NCBI GenBank assembly: GCA_030789695.1
Contig: CM061142.1
Coordinates: forward strand, 602,153,659 to 602,217,658
Source: Scilla litardierei
Taxonomy: Eukaryota > Streptophyta > Magnoliopsida > Asparagales > Asparagaceae
Reading direction: 5' to 3'
DNA: 64,000 bases
Position numbers and translations under genes: made by a program. This document shows positions 54,179-64,000 of this stretch, one piece after another. The notes under the pieces are model-generated. The model saw only the letters and a list, made by a program, of their open reading frames with translations, did not search any database and was not told the DNA's origin. Position 1 is the first letter of the stretch. The number at the start of each line of letters is the position of its first letter.

Positions 54179-56844
54179 GTTAACTTTCATGGATTCTAAT
54201 TCCTCCTTCATCGCTTCCATCCATTTGTCTTTTGCAGGGCATGATACGGCCTGTTTGAAAGTAGCAGGCTCGTCATCTTCTTGTAGTAAAGTCACAAAGG
54301 TTTATGGAAATTCATCCTCAAATCTTAGAGGCGCTAACCTTGTATGACTACTACGTCGTATTTGAGATTCTTCAAGTCCTTGTTGACTCGAATTTTGATC
54401 AATTCTAATATTACTCCCACTTGGAATGTGGTTAGAATTGCTCCCACTTGGATCATTATTCCAATATGGAATAGGATTCGCATCATTCGTATCATCCATT
54501 GGTGAAGGTTGAAATGTATTTTTGTCTTCACCAAGAATTGAAATGTATTTTCGTCTTCACCAAGAATTCTCCCACTCGAATGAGGTAATCCTTCCTGATC
54601 ATAAATCTCAAATAGAGATAAGTCCTGACTTATCTCGTCCTGTCTTGGAAACTCATTTTCCAAGAAAGTAACATCCCTCGACTCAAATTCAATCAGTCCT
54701 CCATTGTCTTCCTGACCAATGAAAACATAACCTTTGGAGTTTTCTGTGTATCGTATAAAGATACATTTCCTCCCCCTTGGCCCAAGTTTGCCATACTTAT
54801 GGGAGGAAATATGTGCATAGAATGCACACCCCGAAGGTTTTAAAATGCTTAAGTCAGGAGACCTTTGGTTCCACAACTCATAAGGAGTGGAACTAACTGA
54901 TTTCGAGGGTACGCGGTTCAAGATGAAAGCAGCCGTCAATAATGCATCACCCCAAAAGGTGATTGGCAAGGTAGCTTGTGCCATCATTGAACGGACCATT
55001 TCCATTAAAGTCCTATTCCTCCTTTCAGCAACACCATTTTGTTGCGGAGTATAAGGCATAGTTACTTGATGAACTATACCCTTTTCATCACAAAGTCCCT
55101 TAAAACTTGCTGATTGATATTCACCGCCTCTATCGGTTCGCAAGACCTTAATCTTGCGATCTAATTGATTTTCCACTAAACTCATATAGTTTTTAAAGCA
55201 GGTTAATGCTTCATTTTTATGGGATATCAAATAGATATGTCCGAATCGGGTGAAGTCATCAATAAAAGTGATGAAGTAGGACTTCCCGCGTCGTGTCTTG
55301 ACATTCATCGGACCACATATGTCCGAATGGATGAGCTGTAATGGAACCTCGGCCCTTGTGCCGGTTCCAAATGGCTTACGACAAGATTTCCCTACAAGGC
55401 AATGTTCGCAAGTCGATATTTCGACCTTTGAAACATTGGATAGAAGGCCACGTTTGGCAAGTCTATCCATACGTGTTGGTCCAATGTGACCAAGCCTTGC
55501 GTGCCAACAAATTACATCTGACTCATAAATCGAGGAATTTTTAACAAGGAAATTTTCATTAAAATTTGAGGAGTCGTACATCGTATTCAATACAATGAAT
55601 CGTTTAAAAACATACCCAGAACCAATTAAAGAATTATTACAAGACAGATCCACATTACAATTATGAAAGAACCAACTATAACCAAGACCCATTAAGACGA
55701 CCACAGATATGATATTCCTTCGAATATCCGGAGCGAAGAGAACATCATGAAGTAAGATAGTGCGGCCGTTGTCCAAGACGAGCTTGCATGTCCCAACGCC
55801 TTTCACTTCAACACGTGTGTTGTTTCCTACATATATCCACTTCGTTCCTTGGGGTATCCGGTGATACTCCACGAAGGACTGTCTGTCCCTTGCTATGTGT
55901 TCGGTGGCACCTGAATCAATTATCCAAAAGGGATTAGATTCTACAAGAAATATTGAACTAGAAACACATATGTAACTAGTATTATTACAAGTTACCTTGT
56001 CACCTCCATCCGCACATGAACGGGCAAAGTGACCTAACTTATTGCACTTGAAGCACTTGATCTTCTTCAAGTCCTTCTTCTTGTGCCATTTCTTGTTCCC
56101 ACCCTTTTGTTTGGGTTTCTTGGTAGACACTGGTTGCTTTTTATGTTCATGAGCAAACTTTGAGCGATGTTTACGTTCCTTTCCCTCGTGTGAGGAACTA
56201 GCAACCATGTGCACTTCTGTACTTGGCTTGGCGGCCGCAAGCCGCTCTTCCTCTAACTCGAGGTGCTTAGAAACATCGCTGAAGTTCTTGATGCTCTCAT
56301 TATGAGTGAGATGCATTTTCATGTTGTCCCATTCGATTGGTAGGGAACGTATGACCGCTTGGATTTGTTGCTCATCAGTGAGCATATGACCTGCATCCTT
56401 TAACTCTGAAATAAGATTCGACATGTGTCGCAGATGCATTCCCATGGAATGATGTGGACGTTTTTTGTACGAATCGAATTTTATAGTTAAAGAGAGAAGT
56501 TTGGTCACCGAGGTGCCACCAAACTTCTCCTCTAGCTTGGACCATATGTCCATAGCTAGGTCATATTCTCGGAAGATTCGCATTATGTCGTCGGCCATAC
56601 TTGACAACAATGTAATGCGAGCAATTTTGTTCTTCCGAGACCAAGCATCGAAAGCTTCCTTGTCTCTTCTGTGTTGGGCCGTAGTGCCTAACTCAGGTTC
56701 AATCATTTTGTTCGTCAGAGTTTCGAGCACATCTTGCTCCTCTAGAACATATTGTATCTTCATGGACCACAGTTTGTAATTATCGCCGTTGAGTTTTTCA
56801 CCTTTGTTCAACTCAGCGACGATGTTCTTAGTAGCGGAAGACAT
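54179..56844 (-). pseudogene. copia gag, protease and integrase part of gag-pol, frameshifted
   Basis: Starts MSSATKNIVAELNKGEKLNG at 56844. UBN2-type Gag core, a knuckle CFKCNKLGHFARSC near residue 264, protease DSGAT, GAG-pre-integrase HARLGHIGPTRM with CEHCLVGK, integrase SDICGPM, LRTDRGGEY and NGVAERRNRTLMEM. A 29-bp tandem duplication at 54511-54568 shifts the frame. The correct frame afterwards meets a TAA at 54302-54304 before the RT part. One long ORF is therefore broken by one frameshift and two stops. Confidence 0.88.
54511..54568. repeat. 29-bp tandem duplication in pol
   Basis: Two adjacent copies, 54511-54539 and 54540-54568, both starting gaaatgtatttt and ending accaagaatt, with one mismatch. 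29 is not a multiple of three. Confidence 0.93.
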
Positions 56845-56934
56845 TTTAGCTTTAAAATGCTACAAAAGACATAAAAAATTCGATCAAAAACATTGCATAA
56901 ATTTCTATACATAGTCATCATTTTACCATATTTT

Positions 56935-57065
56935 CATAATTCAGTAGTCTCGGCCAGCGGACCAACCAGGGGAATGGCTAGTCCATGGTTCACTACCCCC
57001 AGACAGAGCTGAGGTGACCCACAAAACTAGTCCAAAAGACCACTGGCTGAATCATGATCCATTGA
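56935..57065 (-). promoter_or_regulatory. Conserved leader module, copy C
   Basis: Minus-strand sequence similar to copies A and B: CAATGGATCATGATTCAG at the start, GGGTCACCTCAGC in the middle, TTCCCCTGGTTGGTCCGCTGG near the end and GAATTATGA at the end. The start and end can pair (TCATGATTC with GAATTATGA). It ends 90 bases before the gag ATG. Confidence 0.6.
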
Positions 57066-57699
57066 GACGCTGAATCAATCGAATGTGTAAATTTTAGACT
57101 AGTATAATATCACTCCCACTTGGAATGATATTTTTTACATTTGATAAGTTACTTTCGAAAAATATTGAAGATGTTGCTCTAGAATCAGAAAGGTCATTAC
57201 GATTCCAATCACCATCTAGAAAAACTTTCAATATTTCCCCATCACTTATTAAACAATAGTACTTTTATAGTACTTGCAGCGGAAAAGCGATTTTGAAAAC
57301 GTATTTTTCAAAAAAAAAATAGTACCCTTGTTGTACTTGCAAAATATTCGGTAAGACCTACACCCCCTGATAGGGTGACAGAGCCGAATATTTTGACAAA
57401 CGGTGTGATGCAAGGCCGGCTGGCAATGGCACAATACCACAGGGCCGTGCACAAGGCTGCAGGGCACAAGGCCATTACCGGGAGGTAGTGGCCTTCCCCG
57501 GCCATTGCCGGGGTCGAGCCGTGGCCGTGCCAAGGCCGGATTCCCCCCCCCCCCCCTCCCCGAAGAGAGAGTTTCCATTGCAGCATGGCCAAGGCCGAAC
57601 ACCCCCTGAGGGGAGTTTTCTGCAAGCCACCGCCGCCGGCCCCCGTAGGGATCCAGGCCCTCCCCCCTGCAGGGGGCTTTGTCACAGGCAACTGCCGCC

Positions 57700-57930
57700 G
57701 GCCCCGTAGAGGCCGGCCAAGCAGGCCCCCCATATCTCCTAGGCCGAAGCCGGGGCTCGGCGGCCCTGGCTTGGCCAGGGCCGGGCCTCCTCAGCTTGGC
57801 CCTGGCCGAGGCCAGTGCTCCTCGGCCCTGGCCAAGGCCAGGGCCGGGCTTGGCACTGGTCGAGGCCAGGGCCGGCCTCCTTGGCCCTGGCCGAGGCCAG
57901 GGCTGGGCTTGGCCCTTGCCGGCCTCCCCC
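57700..57930. repeat. Palindromic CTGGCCgaGGCCAG repeats in the leader
   Basis: About seven copies of ctggccgaggccagg or ttggccaaggcc variants in a GC-rich block. Each copy is palindromic. Confidence 0.8.
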
Positions 57931-58475
57931 CCCCCCCCCCCCCCCCGAAGGGGGGGTGGTCTTGGTTGTCATTGGCCGAAGCCAACCCCCTCCCCAATGG
58001 GGAGGGGGTGCATAGCCTTCATGACCCACATGGACATGGTGACAATGCACCATGCCCTTCCATGGCAATCTTCTTCTCCGATGAGAAGTTTTGTAACCAC
58101 CATCTTCTCTGATGAGACACCCGTTCATCGAGAAAGTGGTTATGCTTTAATGGCCGTGTGCCAAAAAGAAAAAACAAAAAAACACACTTTCAAGGCCGCA
58201 AACTTCACGCTCTACATGAAGAGAGTGCCCATTCCCTATTGAATGGAGTCTCGGCATCCATGAGGAGTGCGAGTTTGGCGAGATGAACGGTCAGTTCTTC
58301 CCGTCACGGAGAGTTCCTGCCATATCCGTAATGGCAGAAGACCCTAACGTGAAAAGAAAAACTTTTGCGTTCTCTCCGTCACGATGCGCTCCTACCATAT
58401 CCATAATGGTAGGATACTCATTCGTCAAAGAGACAACGTCTCATTCATCGGTGAGACCGGGGCGAACCCGTGTGG

Positions 58476-58487
58476 CTCTGATACCAA
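58476..58487 (-). promoter_or_regulatory. Primer binding site, initiator-Met tRNA type
   Basis: On the minus strand TTGGTATCAGAGCC follows the 5' LTR end directly, matching the 3' end of plant initiator tRNA-Met. Confidence 0.9.
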
Positions 58488-59013
58488 TGAAGGATCCCAT
58501 CATAAGATGATAGAGGATCGAAAGAGAGAAGATACTTACGTTAGCGTATGCTACGCTATAGTCTCTGAACTTCGCCCTCGGATTCGCCACAACAGTCGGT
58601 ACCTTGTCACAGAGGATCAAAGCAACGTTTCACCGTCTAAATCTCTCTTTGGGAGAAGAACTTAATGGAAGGGAGAAGAGGAAAAATAAGTTGCCTTATG
58701 CAAACTTATGGCATGAATCATTTTCCTTAAAGCCTTACCATTGGGTCCTATTTATAGGCCAAGGGAGTAGTTATTGTAGGAAATAACTACTTATAAGCTT
58801 ATTAGCCTATATTAACACCATTCCTTATCCTCTTCCTTATGCACTTATCAAGTGCCTTTATGCACTTATAAAGTGACTTTTTCCACTTATCGAGGGGTCC
58901 TTTTCACACATGAAAAGGTTCCCTTCGCACATGCTTTCATGCATGCGACATCTGAGGTCCATATACCCTCATACATCCCCTCATGGGTGTATACATGTCG
59001 TCCATATCCAACA
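58488..59013 (-). mobile_element. 5' LTR of the minus-strand copia element
   Basis: 526 bases. A minus-strand TATA-like site (tataaata) lies near 58749-58757. Confidence 0.93.
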
Positions 59014-59018
59014 CTATG

Positions 59019-59899
59019 CGCGAATTTTGACGGCTGAAACTTTTAGCAGAATCATGTTTGGGCTGATCTTTGGAAGATCAATTGGAGGGTCAAACAGACT
59101 CCGATTGACTCGTCGTTTTTTCCTATGCGTTCATCGTTGAACGCCCTTCGAATTGATAGATTGTATCATTCGTGAAGCTCAATGGTGAGGGAGTTAAAAT
59201 TCACGGAAATTTGGCCTTTGTGAAAGGCAAACTAAATTGAATTTATTTACTCCATTTAATAGTCCCACATCAGTTGTGGAGAAAAGAGGAGAGTCAGCCT
59301 CCTATATAAATAGGGGCCTCCCCCTTCCTCCAAATTAGTCCCAAGCTCAAGATCTGAGCGTCTCCCAAAAACGTTGGAGCACGCTCGGATCGAAGCTTAA
59401 ATTAATTCTTCTTCTCCCTATATTTCTGCCTTACTCCTGAAGTGCTCTAGCAAAGCCACGAAGGAGTTCGGATTCGGATCCGAAATCTTGAAGAAGGCTT
59501 TCACTCGCGTGAAACTTTCTTTGGCGCATGGTTGGCTCGGCGACACAAGGATTGCTCGTCTCGGGATGCAGAGCGGTTCGAGGAGCGGTTCGAGGAGCGG
59601 CTCGACGTGGGACGGGGAGCGGCTCGAAAGACTATGTGGTACACCTTGCCTGCCCCAGGGCAAGGTTTCGGGTATGTTTTTAGAAGCTTTCGTTTTAATT
59701 ATTCGCAGTAGTTTAGATCCCTCTTGGGGTGGTCAGATACACCCATAGTTGGCAGAGATCCAGGCTAAGGGTCTTGTTCCTTAGGGCTGCATGTTAATTA
59801 GATTAACATATATTTTTCCGTTGTAATTTTTGTTTCTGTGGTCCGTCCGACTTAGGACGGGCACGGATTTGTACCTTAAGGGTCCGCCAAAACCCTACA
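59019..59899 (+). mobile_element. Angela/BARE-like LTR, right part
   Basis: Continuation of 50588-51163; net LTR length about 1.46 kb. TATA box TATATAAATA at 59303-59312, preceded by the promoter-like tcccacatcag. It ends ...CCCTACA at 59899. Confidence 0.8.
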
Positions 59900-59900
59900 G

Positions 59901-59912
59901 TGGTATCGGAGC
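59901..59912 (+). promoter_or_regulatory. Primer binding site, initiator-Met tRNA type, one mismatch
   Basis: TGGTATCGGAGCC one base after the LTR end; the canonical word has A where this has the first G of CGG. Confidence 0.88.
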
Positions 59913-61430
59913 CATGGTTTGCGTAACGATCTAGCACTGCGATTTTATTAAACATTGAAATGCTTTTAAAATATTTTTAAAATGTTTTAAAGTTATGAGA
60001 TAATTTTTAAAATGTTTTTAGATGCCTTTTAAAAATGTTTTAAAATTTATGTGATATTTTTTAAAAGATGATTTTAAAAGGCCTAAAATTTTTATGCGAT
60101 ACATATTTTAAGTAGCATGCAAATTTTGTGATCTTTTAAAACAAGTTTTTTATTTTATGAGATAAAATAAAATGTTTTAAAAATCATATTTTTAATTTTA
60201 AATGTTAAATTTAAGTATGCATGCTAAAATTGTTTATTTGATAAACATTATTCTATTTAATTGTTAAATAGTTGTACACCCTTTTATGCGATGAAATTAG
60301 TGTAACTTTATGTTAATGGCTATGCAAATGTTGTCACTTATTTGATAACACAAGACAACCCTCTTAGGTTAACCATTAAGAACTCGTTAAAATTTATGAG
60401 ATAAATTATAATAACATGCAATGTTTTAATAAAACATTAACAATACTTTAAGACCTAATTCCTGATTAGGGTAGTCCCTTTAATGAAAATTTTAATTTCA
60501 TTAAAGGACTTCGCTTTTATCGTTGTTAATAAATTTATTAAAATCCTAATAACGATTAGGATAGCACGTGAACCTTATAGTTGATAAGGATTTAATAAAA
60601 ATTATTAAACAAATCCTAAAATTTTGAATTTAAGAATTCAACTAGTTGATAGGATTAATTAGTTGTTAATAAAAGCATTTTAGTCTATGGCACGCATATA
60701 AAAATGACAAGCTTCATTCAATGGACCATGATCCAGTCAATGTGCTTGGCTAAGTTTGTTGGATCACCTTAGCTAGTCTTAGGGATAAGTGATCTTGTCT
60801 TAGTCAATTTCCTGGCTGTGTTCCGCTGGACCGCAATGATGTGAATCATGACTATATGACAACCTGGACTATATCTAAGTCAAATACGTTAATAATATTC
60901 TTCAAGATTAGCCGTAGCCCTCCTTGTTTTAGGGGTTGGTAACTATAGGACCCGTGTTCCAGTTGCTGAGCTACACTCAAGCTGTGACATGGCAACCTTA
61001 TAGAAACCAACTCCTTAAATACATAAGATGAAATCTTGACTTGACACAAACCGTCGTGTCGTGAATACACCGAGCGCCGGAGTAAGTTGAGCTATAGATG
61101 TAGTCTAAGACCTGACCCAAACCGACATATCGTGAATACACCGAACGCCGGTCAAGTCAGGCTAGACACGAAACAAGGGTCCGACTAGACTGGTCATTGT
61201 GATTTGGATTAGCACACTCATGATCACAAGTGACTAGGGGTAAAAACCAATAAGAGAGTCAAATCTGATATGATTGATGAAGAGGCATCTACTGATCGCA
61301 GAGTCAAGCAACTTGTTGAGCTACACTCAAGGTTGTTAGGCTCAGGGTGATTGGATCTCTTATCCATTTATTTAATTCGATTAAATCGTTCATTGTTAAG
61401 ACTTAAAATGAGCGTAAAAATAGTGGGAGG
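59913..61430 (+). other. Non-coding leader or body of the Angela-like element
   Basis: About 1.5 kb with no open frame. It starts with an AT-rich tgttttaaaatg-type stretch (59940-60250). The conserved module is at 60717-60854. Downstream, gtgaatacaccgarcgccgg occurs twice (61061 and 61131) and gagctacactcaag twice (60968 and 61318). It ends near tagtgggagg (61421-61430), which resembles a polypurine tract. No gag follows, so the element is internally deleted or a LARD-type non-coding derivative. Confidence 0.55.
60717..60854 (+). promoter_or_regulatory. Conserved leader module, copy B
   Basis: Closest to copy A: both share GTCAATGTGCTTGGCTAAG, CTTAGTCAATT, CCGCTGGACCGCAA and TTCATGACT or AATCATGACT, with few gaps, roughly three quarters identical by eye. 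Confidence 0.65.
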
Positions 61431-62875
61431 ATATAGATAGATAAAAGCTGTTGCGGGGTAGAACTCGCGTACAATGAATTTGTATTAAGGGGAACCCAGG
61501 ACACGGTGGTTATGATTAACAGGGGATTAGGGCGAGGATTAGGGTAGGCTATTTAACAGGTAATGAGTGCAGTGGAGAGGCTGGGCGCACTACAAAGGAC
61601 AACCATGGAATCGATTCCACAAGGACTTGACCCGACGACTCACTGCCGGAGGAGGGAGCTGGGCGCGATCCGAGACGACAGGCTGGACTGCACAAGGAGC
61701 AACTCGTCAGAAAGATCGGGTTGGGGTCCAACCCATAGGCTCTCTGATGCCTAAGTTAGTAATAGGACTTAAAGCGGAGGCCAGGCACGTAGGTCGGACT
61801 AAGAGTGAGTCGACCGTATGTGATGAGCTATCGGTTGAGAAAGAACAAAGATATGGAAGACCTTTGCTCTTGTTTGTGAGTAATAAGATTCGGGATTAAT
61901 TTGCCAACCCCCTCCCCAATGGAGGGAAAGGGGTATTTATACCTGATGGAGGCGGTTTGGTGAGGCTGACCTGGCGTGATGACTCGACGTGCTAAGCAGG
62001 CCTATCTGTCAGCGGAAGCTTCAGACGAGGATGTCAGGGTCAGGGGTGTCAGCAATGCTTTTGTCAGACGGCACAATAGCCAGGGGTTCTTTTGTCAGGG
62101 TGTCAGGGCAGAAAGCACCAAGTGTTAGGGGGTGCAGCGGCCAGGGGGCACTTTGTCAGGTTATCAAGCGACGGAAGCATCAGAGGCGTCCTTGTACTTG
62201 GTTGTTTTTTATGTCATGTGCGACGATGAGTCGTCGGAGTGCATTTGAGGGTCGCGACCGCAGATGAGCCGCTAGGTCACTCCTGATTGACGACGTGTGA
62301 TCGGTCGCACGCTATGCCCGCTATGCCCGGCGAGCTCGGAGGGGAACATGCACGCAACCGACAGGGACATTGGTGGAGTGCGCCCCTCCCCTAACTGTAC
62401 TGGGCCTTAGGGTCGTCAGACACCTAGCGAATCTGGGGGAATGAGTGAGCGGCCTACGAAGTCGGGGCGAGGAGCGTCCTGACGCTGGTCTAAGTAGGCT
62501 TCGTGAAGGAGGGGCGAGCTGGACAGGCATCTGGTGGTCTTCGATGGAAGGTCGGACTATCACGATCTTTAGGTCGTAACAATTGCCCTCGGCATTCGAG
62601 TTCGAGGTGGGAGCCCGGCTCGGCTTGGATGACGTACCACTTCCTCCACCTGAAAAGGGCGGTTTGGATTTCGTTTCATGCTTAGAAGCGGTGGCGTTGG
62701 TCTTGGAGTTCCCGCCCGGCTGGCCATTAGTGTGATTTGAAAGGGCAGGGGAAAATCGAAGCGCCTCTGCTGCTGAACTTGCAACGCGTGGCTGAAGTGA
62801 CTGTCACGCCAGTCGAGGCATCAGGGGTACTCTGATGGGCACCGCGTAGCGGCACATCGACGGTCGGGATGGCCC
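61431..62875. other. GC-rich region upstream of the gypsy-type transposon gene
   Basis: No supported gene. A minus-strand TATA-like word (tataaata, 61932-61939) lies beside a small palindrome (cccctccccaatggaggga). Around 62005-62170 the word tgtcag or tgtcaggg recurs about eight times. This is probably the U3 or upstream region of the element whose gene starts at 63064. Confidence 0.35.
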
Positions 62876-62880
62876 GTTGC

Positions 62881-62890
62881 TTGCTATAAG
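62881..62890 (+). promoter_or_regulatory. TATA box upstream of the PF04195-like gene
   Basis: ctataagtatggg about 180 bases before the ATG at 63064, followed by a CT-rich leader (ttcgactgcccttcgc ... tccgtcgctcgccg). The leader also contains a possible donor, ctaggtaatttc, near 63040. Confidence 0.45.
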
Positions 62891-63063
62891 TATGGGAGGA
62901 GAGAATCGATCGAAAGTTTCTCCCGATTTCGACTGCCCTTCGCTATTTCCAGCTTCTGTCCGTCGCTCGCCGACGTTGTCGTTGTTGCCCTCACCGGAGA
63001 TCCGCTTCCGATCGTCCTTTTAGCTCGGCTACTCTGCTAGGTAATTTCTTGATCCTTTGATCA

Positions 63064-63825
63064 ATGGCTTCTCAGTTTGACTTCAAAGGAGGTAGTGGTA
63101 TTGTAACAGAGGAGTCAGCAGAAGAGGAGAGGTGGTGGTGGATGCAGAGGCCTCTGAGATGGAGGACATGGCGCACCGACGTGCCAAGGGTGGTTAACAT
63201 TAAGGAGATCTGGGTGATGTTCGCCCGTTCGCCCTGTGAAGTGCAGGTTACTGGGGCCGAGGAGAGAGTATATCGTCCCGGTGATAACAAAGTTGGGGTC
63301 TACGCTCGGTCCTTTGAATTGGGGCTCCGCTTCCCGGTCCATCCTTATCTCCTCCACCTTTTGAATTTTCTGGAGCTGTCGATCTTCGCATTGATGCCCC
63401 GCTCCTGGGGCTTGCTGGTGGGGTTTGTCGTCCTACGCCTCGCCAGCTCCCTGAGTCCGTCCTTGGCGCTGTTCCAGCACTTCTTTACAGTTCGGAAGAA
63501 GTGGATGTACCACTGTGTCTGTGTGAGGAGGGTACGGGAGCTCATCGTCGGGGTGCCAGTCGACGTGGGTAGGTGGATGGAGGATTTTGTCTTCGTCATG
63601 ATGCCGGACGACACGGTGCTGATGTCGAACTGGGGGGCTTTGAACCCTCTAGTGAATGAGAGGGTGAAGCCAACAGGTGAAGATCTGGTGAAGGCACAGA
63701 TTTTGGCAGAACTACCCAAGGCGGACCGCCAGCTGGCGAGCTTGACACAAAACGATCGGCTCGCCCAGGATTTTTGGCCCCAAGGTACTTTGAATCTGGT
63801 GAGCTCTCAGGTAGGCTTACTCTGA
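63064..63825 (+). CDS. Gypsy-type transposon protein (PF04195-like), 3' end altered
   Basis: 253 codons from MASQFDFKGG. Residues about 80-140 match the plant 'putative gypsy type transposon' domain: VYARSFELGLRFPVHPYLLH, a leucine-rich stretch, PRSWGLLVGFVVL and LALFQHFFTVRKKW. The domain occurs in plant Gag-like proteins of certain gypsy elements. Near the end ctggtgagctctcaggtagg offers two donors, and tttccatcgcag at about 63843 an acceptor; the intron would be only 30-45 bases. Beyond it a frame with REEVLRAVGMQVTENANPQD continues, after a TAG. Confidence 0.6.
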   Translation: MASQFDFKGGSGIVTEESAEEERWWWMQRPLRWRTWRTDVPRVVNIKEIWVMFARSPCEVQVTGAEERVYRPGDNKVGVYARSFELGLRFPVHPYLLHLLNFLELSIFALMPRSWGLLVGFVVLRLASSLSPSLALFQHFFTVRKKWMYHCVCVRRVRELIVGVPVDVGRWMEDFVFVMMPDDTVLMSNWGALNPLVNERVKPTGEDLVKAQILAELPKADRQLASLTQNDRLAQDFWPQGTLNLVSSQVGLL

Positions 63826-64000
63826 TATCTCTTTCCATCGCAGGCGAAGACACGATGCTCTAGCGGGAGGAAGTGCTGAGGGCTGTTGGCATGCAGGTTA
63901 CGGAGAATGCTAACCCGCAGGATAAGGGTAAGAGATCGACAGACGAGGGGGATCCGGTGAAGGTGGTAGCCTGAAAACGAAGTGTCGAGGTTCTGGCTGC
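63826..64000 (+). other. Continuation of the transposon gene, frame uncertain
   Basis: A plus frame reads GEDTML, a TAG, then REEVLRAVGMQVTENANPQD and KGKRSTDEGDPVKVVA before a stop. It could be a second exon or a frameshifted remnant. The window ends here. Confidence 0.3.

Larger units (their letters stand above)
56845..58475 (-). other. 5' leader of the minus-strand copia element
   Basis: About 1.6 kb. It holds the conserved module (56935-57065) close to the gag start, a GC-rich palindromic block (57400-57960) with C-runs at 57543-57556 and 57928-57946, and further sequence up to the primer site. Long frames in the GC-rich part are compositional. Confidence 0.65.
51164..59013 (-). mobile_element. 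Complete Ty1/copia element, minus strand
   Basis: 7,850 bases, two 526-base LTRs (TGAAGGATCC...TCCAACA in plus orientation), TSD CTATG at 51159-51163 and 59014-59018. By eye the LTRs differ at about 8 positions. It has an initiator-Met primer site, a GC-rich leader, a single gag-pol frame broken in three places, and a 1-kb 3' UTR. It inserted into the Angela-like LTR. Confidence 0.95.

Noticed and set aside
57308..58242. Several overlapping Pro/Gly/Ala-rich frames
   Set aside because: Lie in the GC-rich palindromic leader of the minus-strand copia; the C-runs and GGCC repeats generate them on both strands.
61431..62880. A tRNA, rRNA or complete host gene between the Angela-like leader and the PF04195-like gene
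   Set aside because: No tRNA promoter boxes with cloverleaf pairing and no long conserved frame were found; treated as upstream element sequence.

Overview
The window is nuclear DNA of a flowering plant, most likely a eudicot. It is almost entirely nested transposable elements. The evidence is plant-type LINEs (DUF4283 plus zinc-knuckle ORF1; endonuclease, reverse transcriptase and zf-RVT in ORF2), a long-LTR Tekay/Del-like chromovirus, an Athila-like element, several Ty1/copia families, Mutator-type and other hairpin MITEs, a possible Helitron end, and small plant-style exon fragments with long AT-rich introns. No complete host gene was found. One 500-base assembly gap lies at 45047-45546.

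Layout. 1-2374 is a minus-sense chromovirus-like LTR that cuts a plus-strand LINE (2375-4331). 4332-5505 is a chain of two hairpin MITEs and a SINE-like unit separated by (TA)n runs. 5502-7400 is a minus-strand LINE with ORF1 only. 7440-7585 is a small hairpin MITE. 7586-9713 is a 5'-truncated minus-strand LINE ORF2. 9785-12630 plus 23309-23392 hold the ORF1 and endonuclease of another LINE on the minus strand, whose ORF1 is cut by a complete Ty3/gypsy element (12631-23303, TSD ACGTC). 23403-26433 holds the reverse transcriptase half of a LINE on the plus strand. The EN half stops and the RT half starts at the same place in ORF2, both at TA runs, so I infer one LINE split by a (TA)n-mediated inversion.

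26434-27812 is three more hairpin elements in (TA)n. 27813-28311 has a coding-like fragment. 28312-28616 is a MULE-type MITE with a 9-bp TSD. 28720-35854 is a young complete Ty1/copia element (TSD TTATT). 35855-41876 is low-copy-looking DNA with an RNase H2 subunit C-like gene fragment, local duplications and a Helitron-like 3' terminus. 42090-45046 is a decayed minus-strand copia of the same family as the previous one. Beyond the gap, 45547-50389 is the 3' part of an Athila-like element with its LTR. 50588-51163 plus 59019-59899 is one Angela/BARE-like LTR, split by a complete minus-strand copia element (51164-59013, TSD CTATG) and followed by a PBS and a non-coding leader to about 61430. 61431-64000 carries a promoter and the 5' part of a gypsy-type transposon gene (PF04195-like).

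The most interesting signals are: a ~135-nt sequence module in the 5' leaders of three otherwise different copia families; two GT-AG intron-like segments that split an otherwise continuous gag-pol in the chromovirus; the reciprocal LINE break; hairpin elements that repeatedly sit in (TA)n arrays, two sharing a core but not their ends; and short palindrome arrays in the LTR or leader of nearly every LTR family here.
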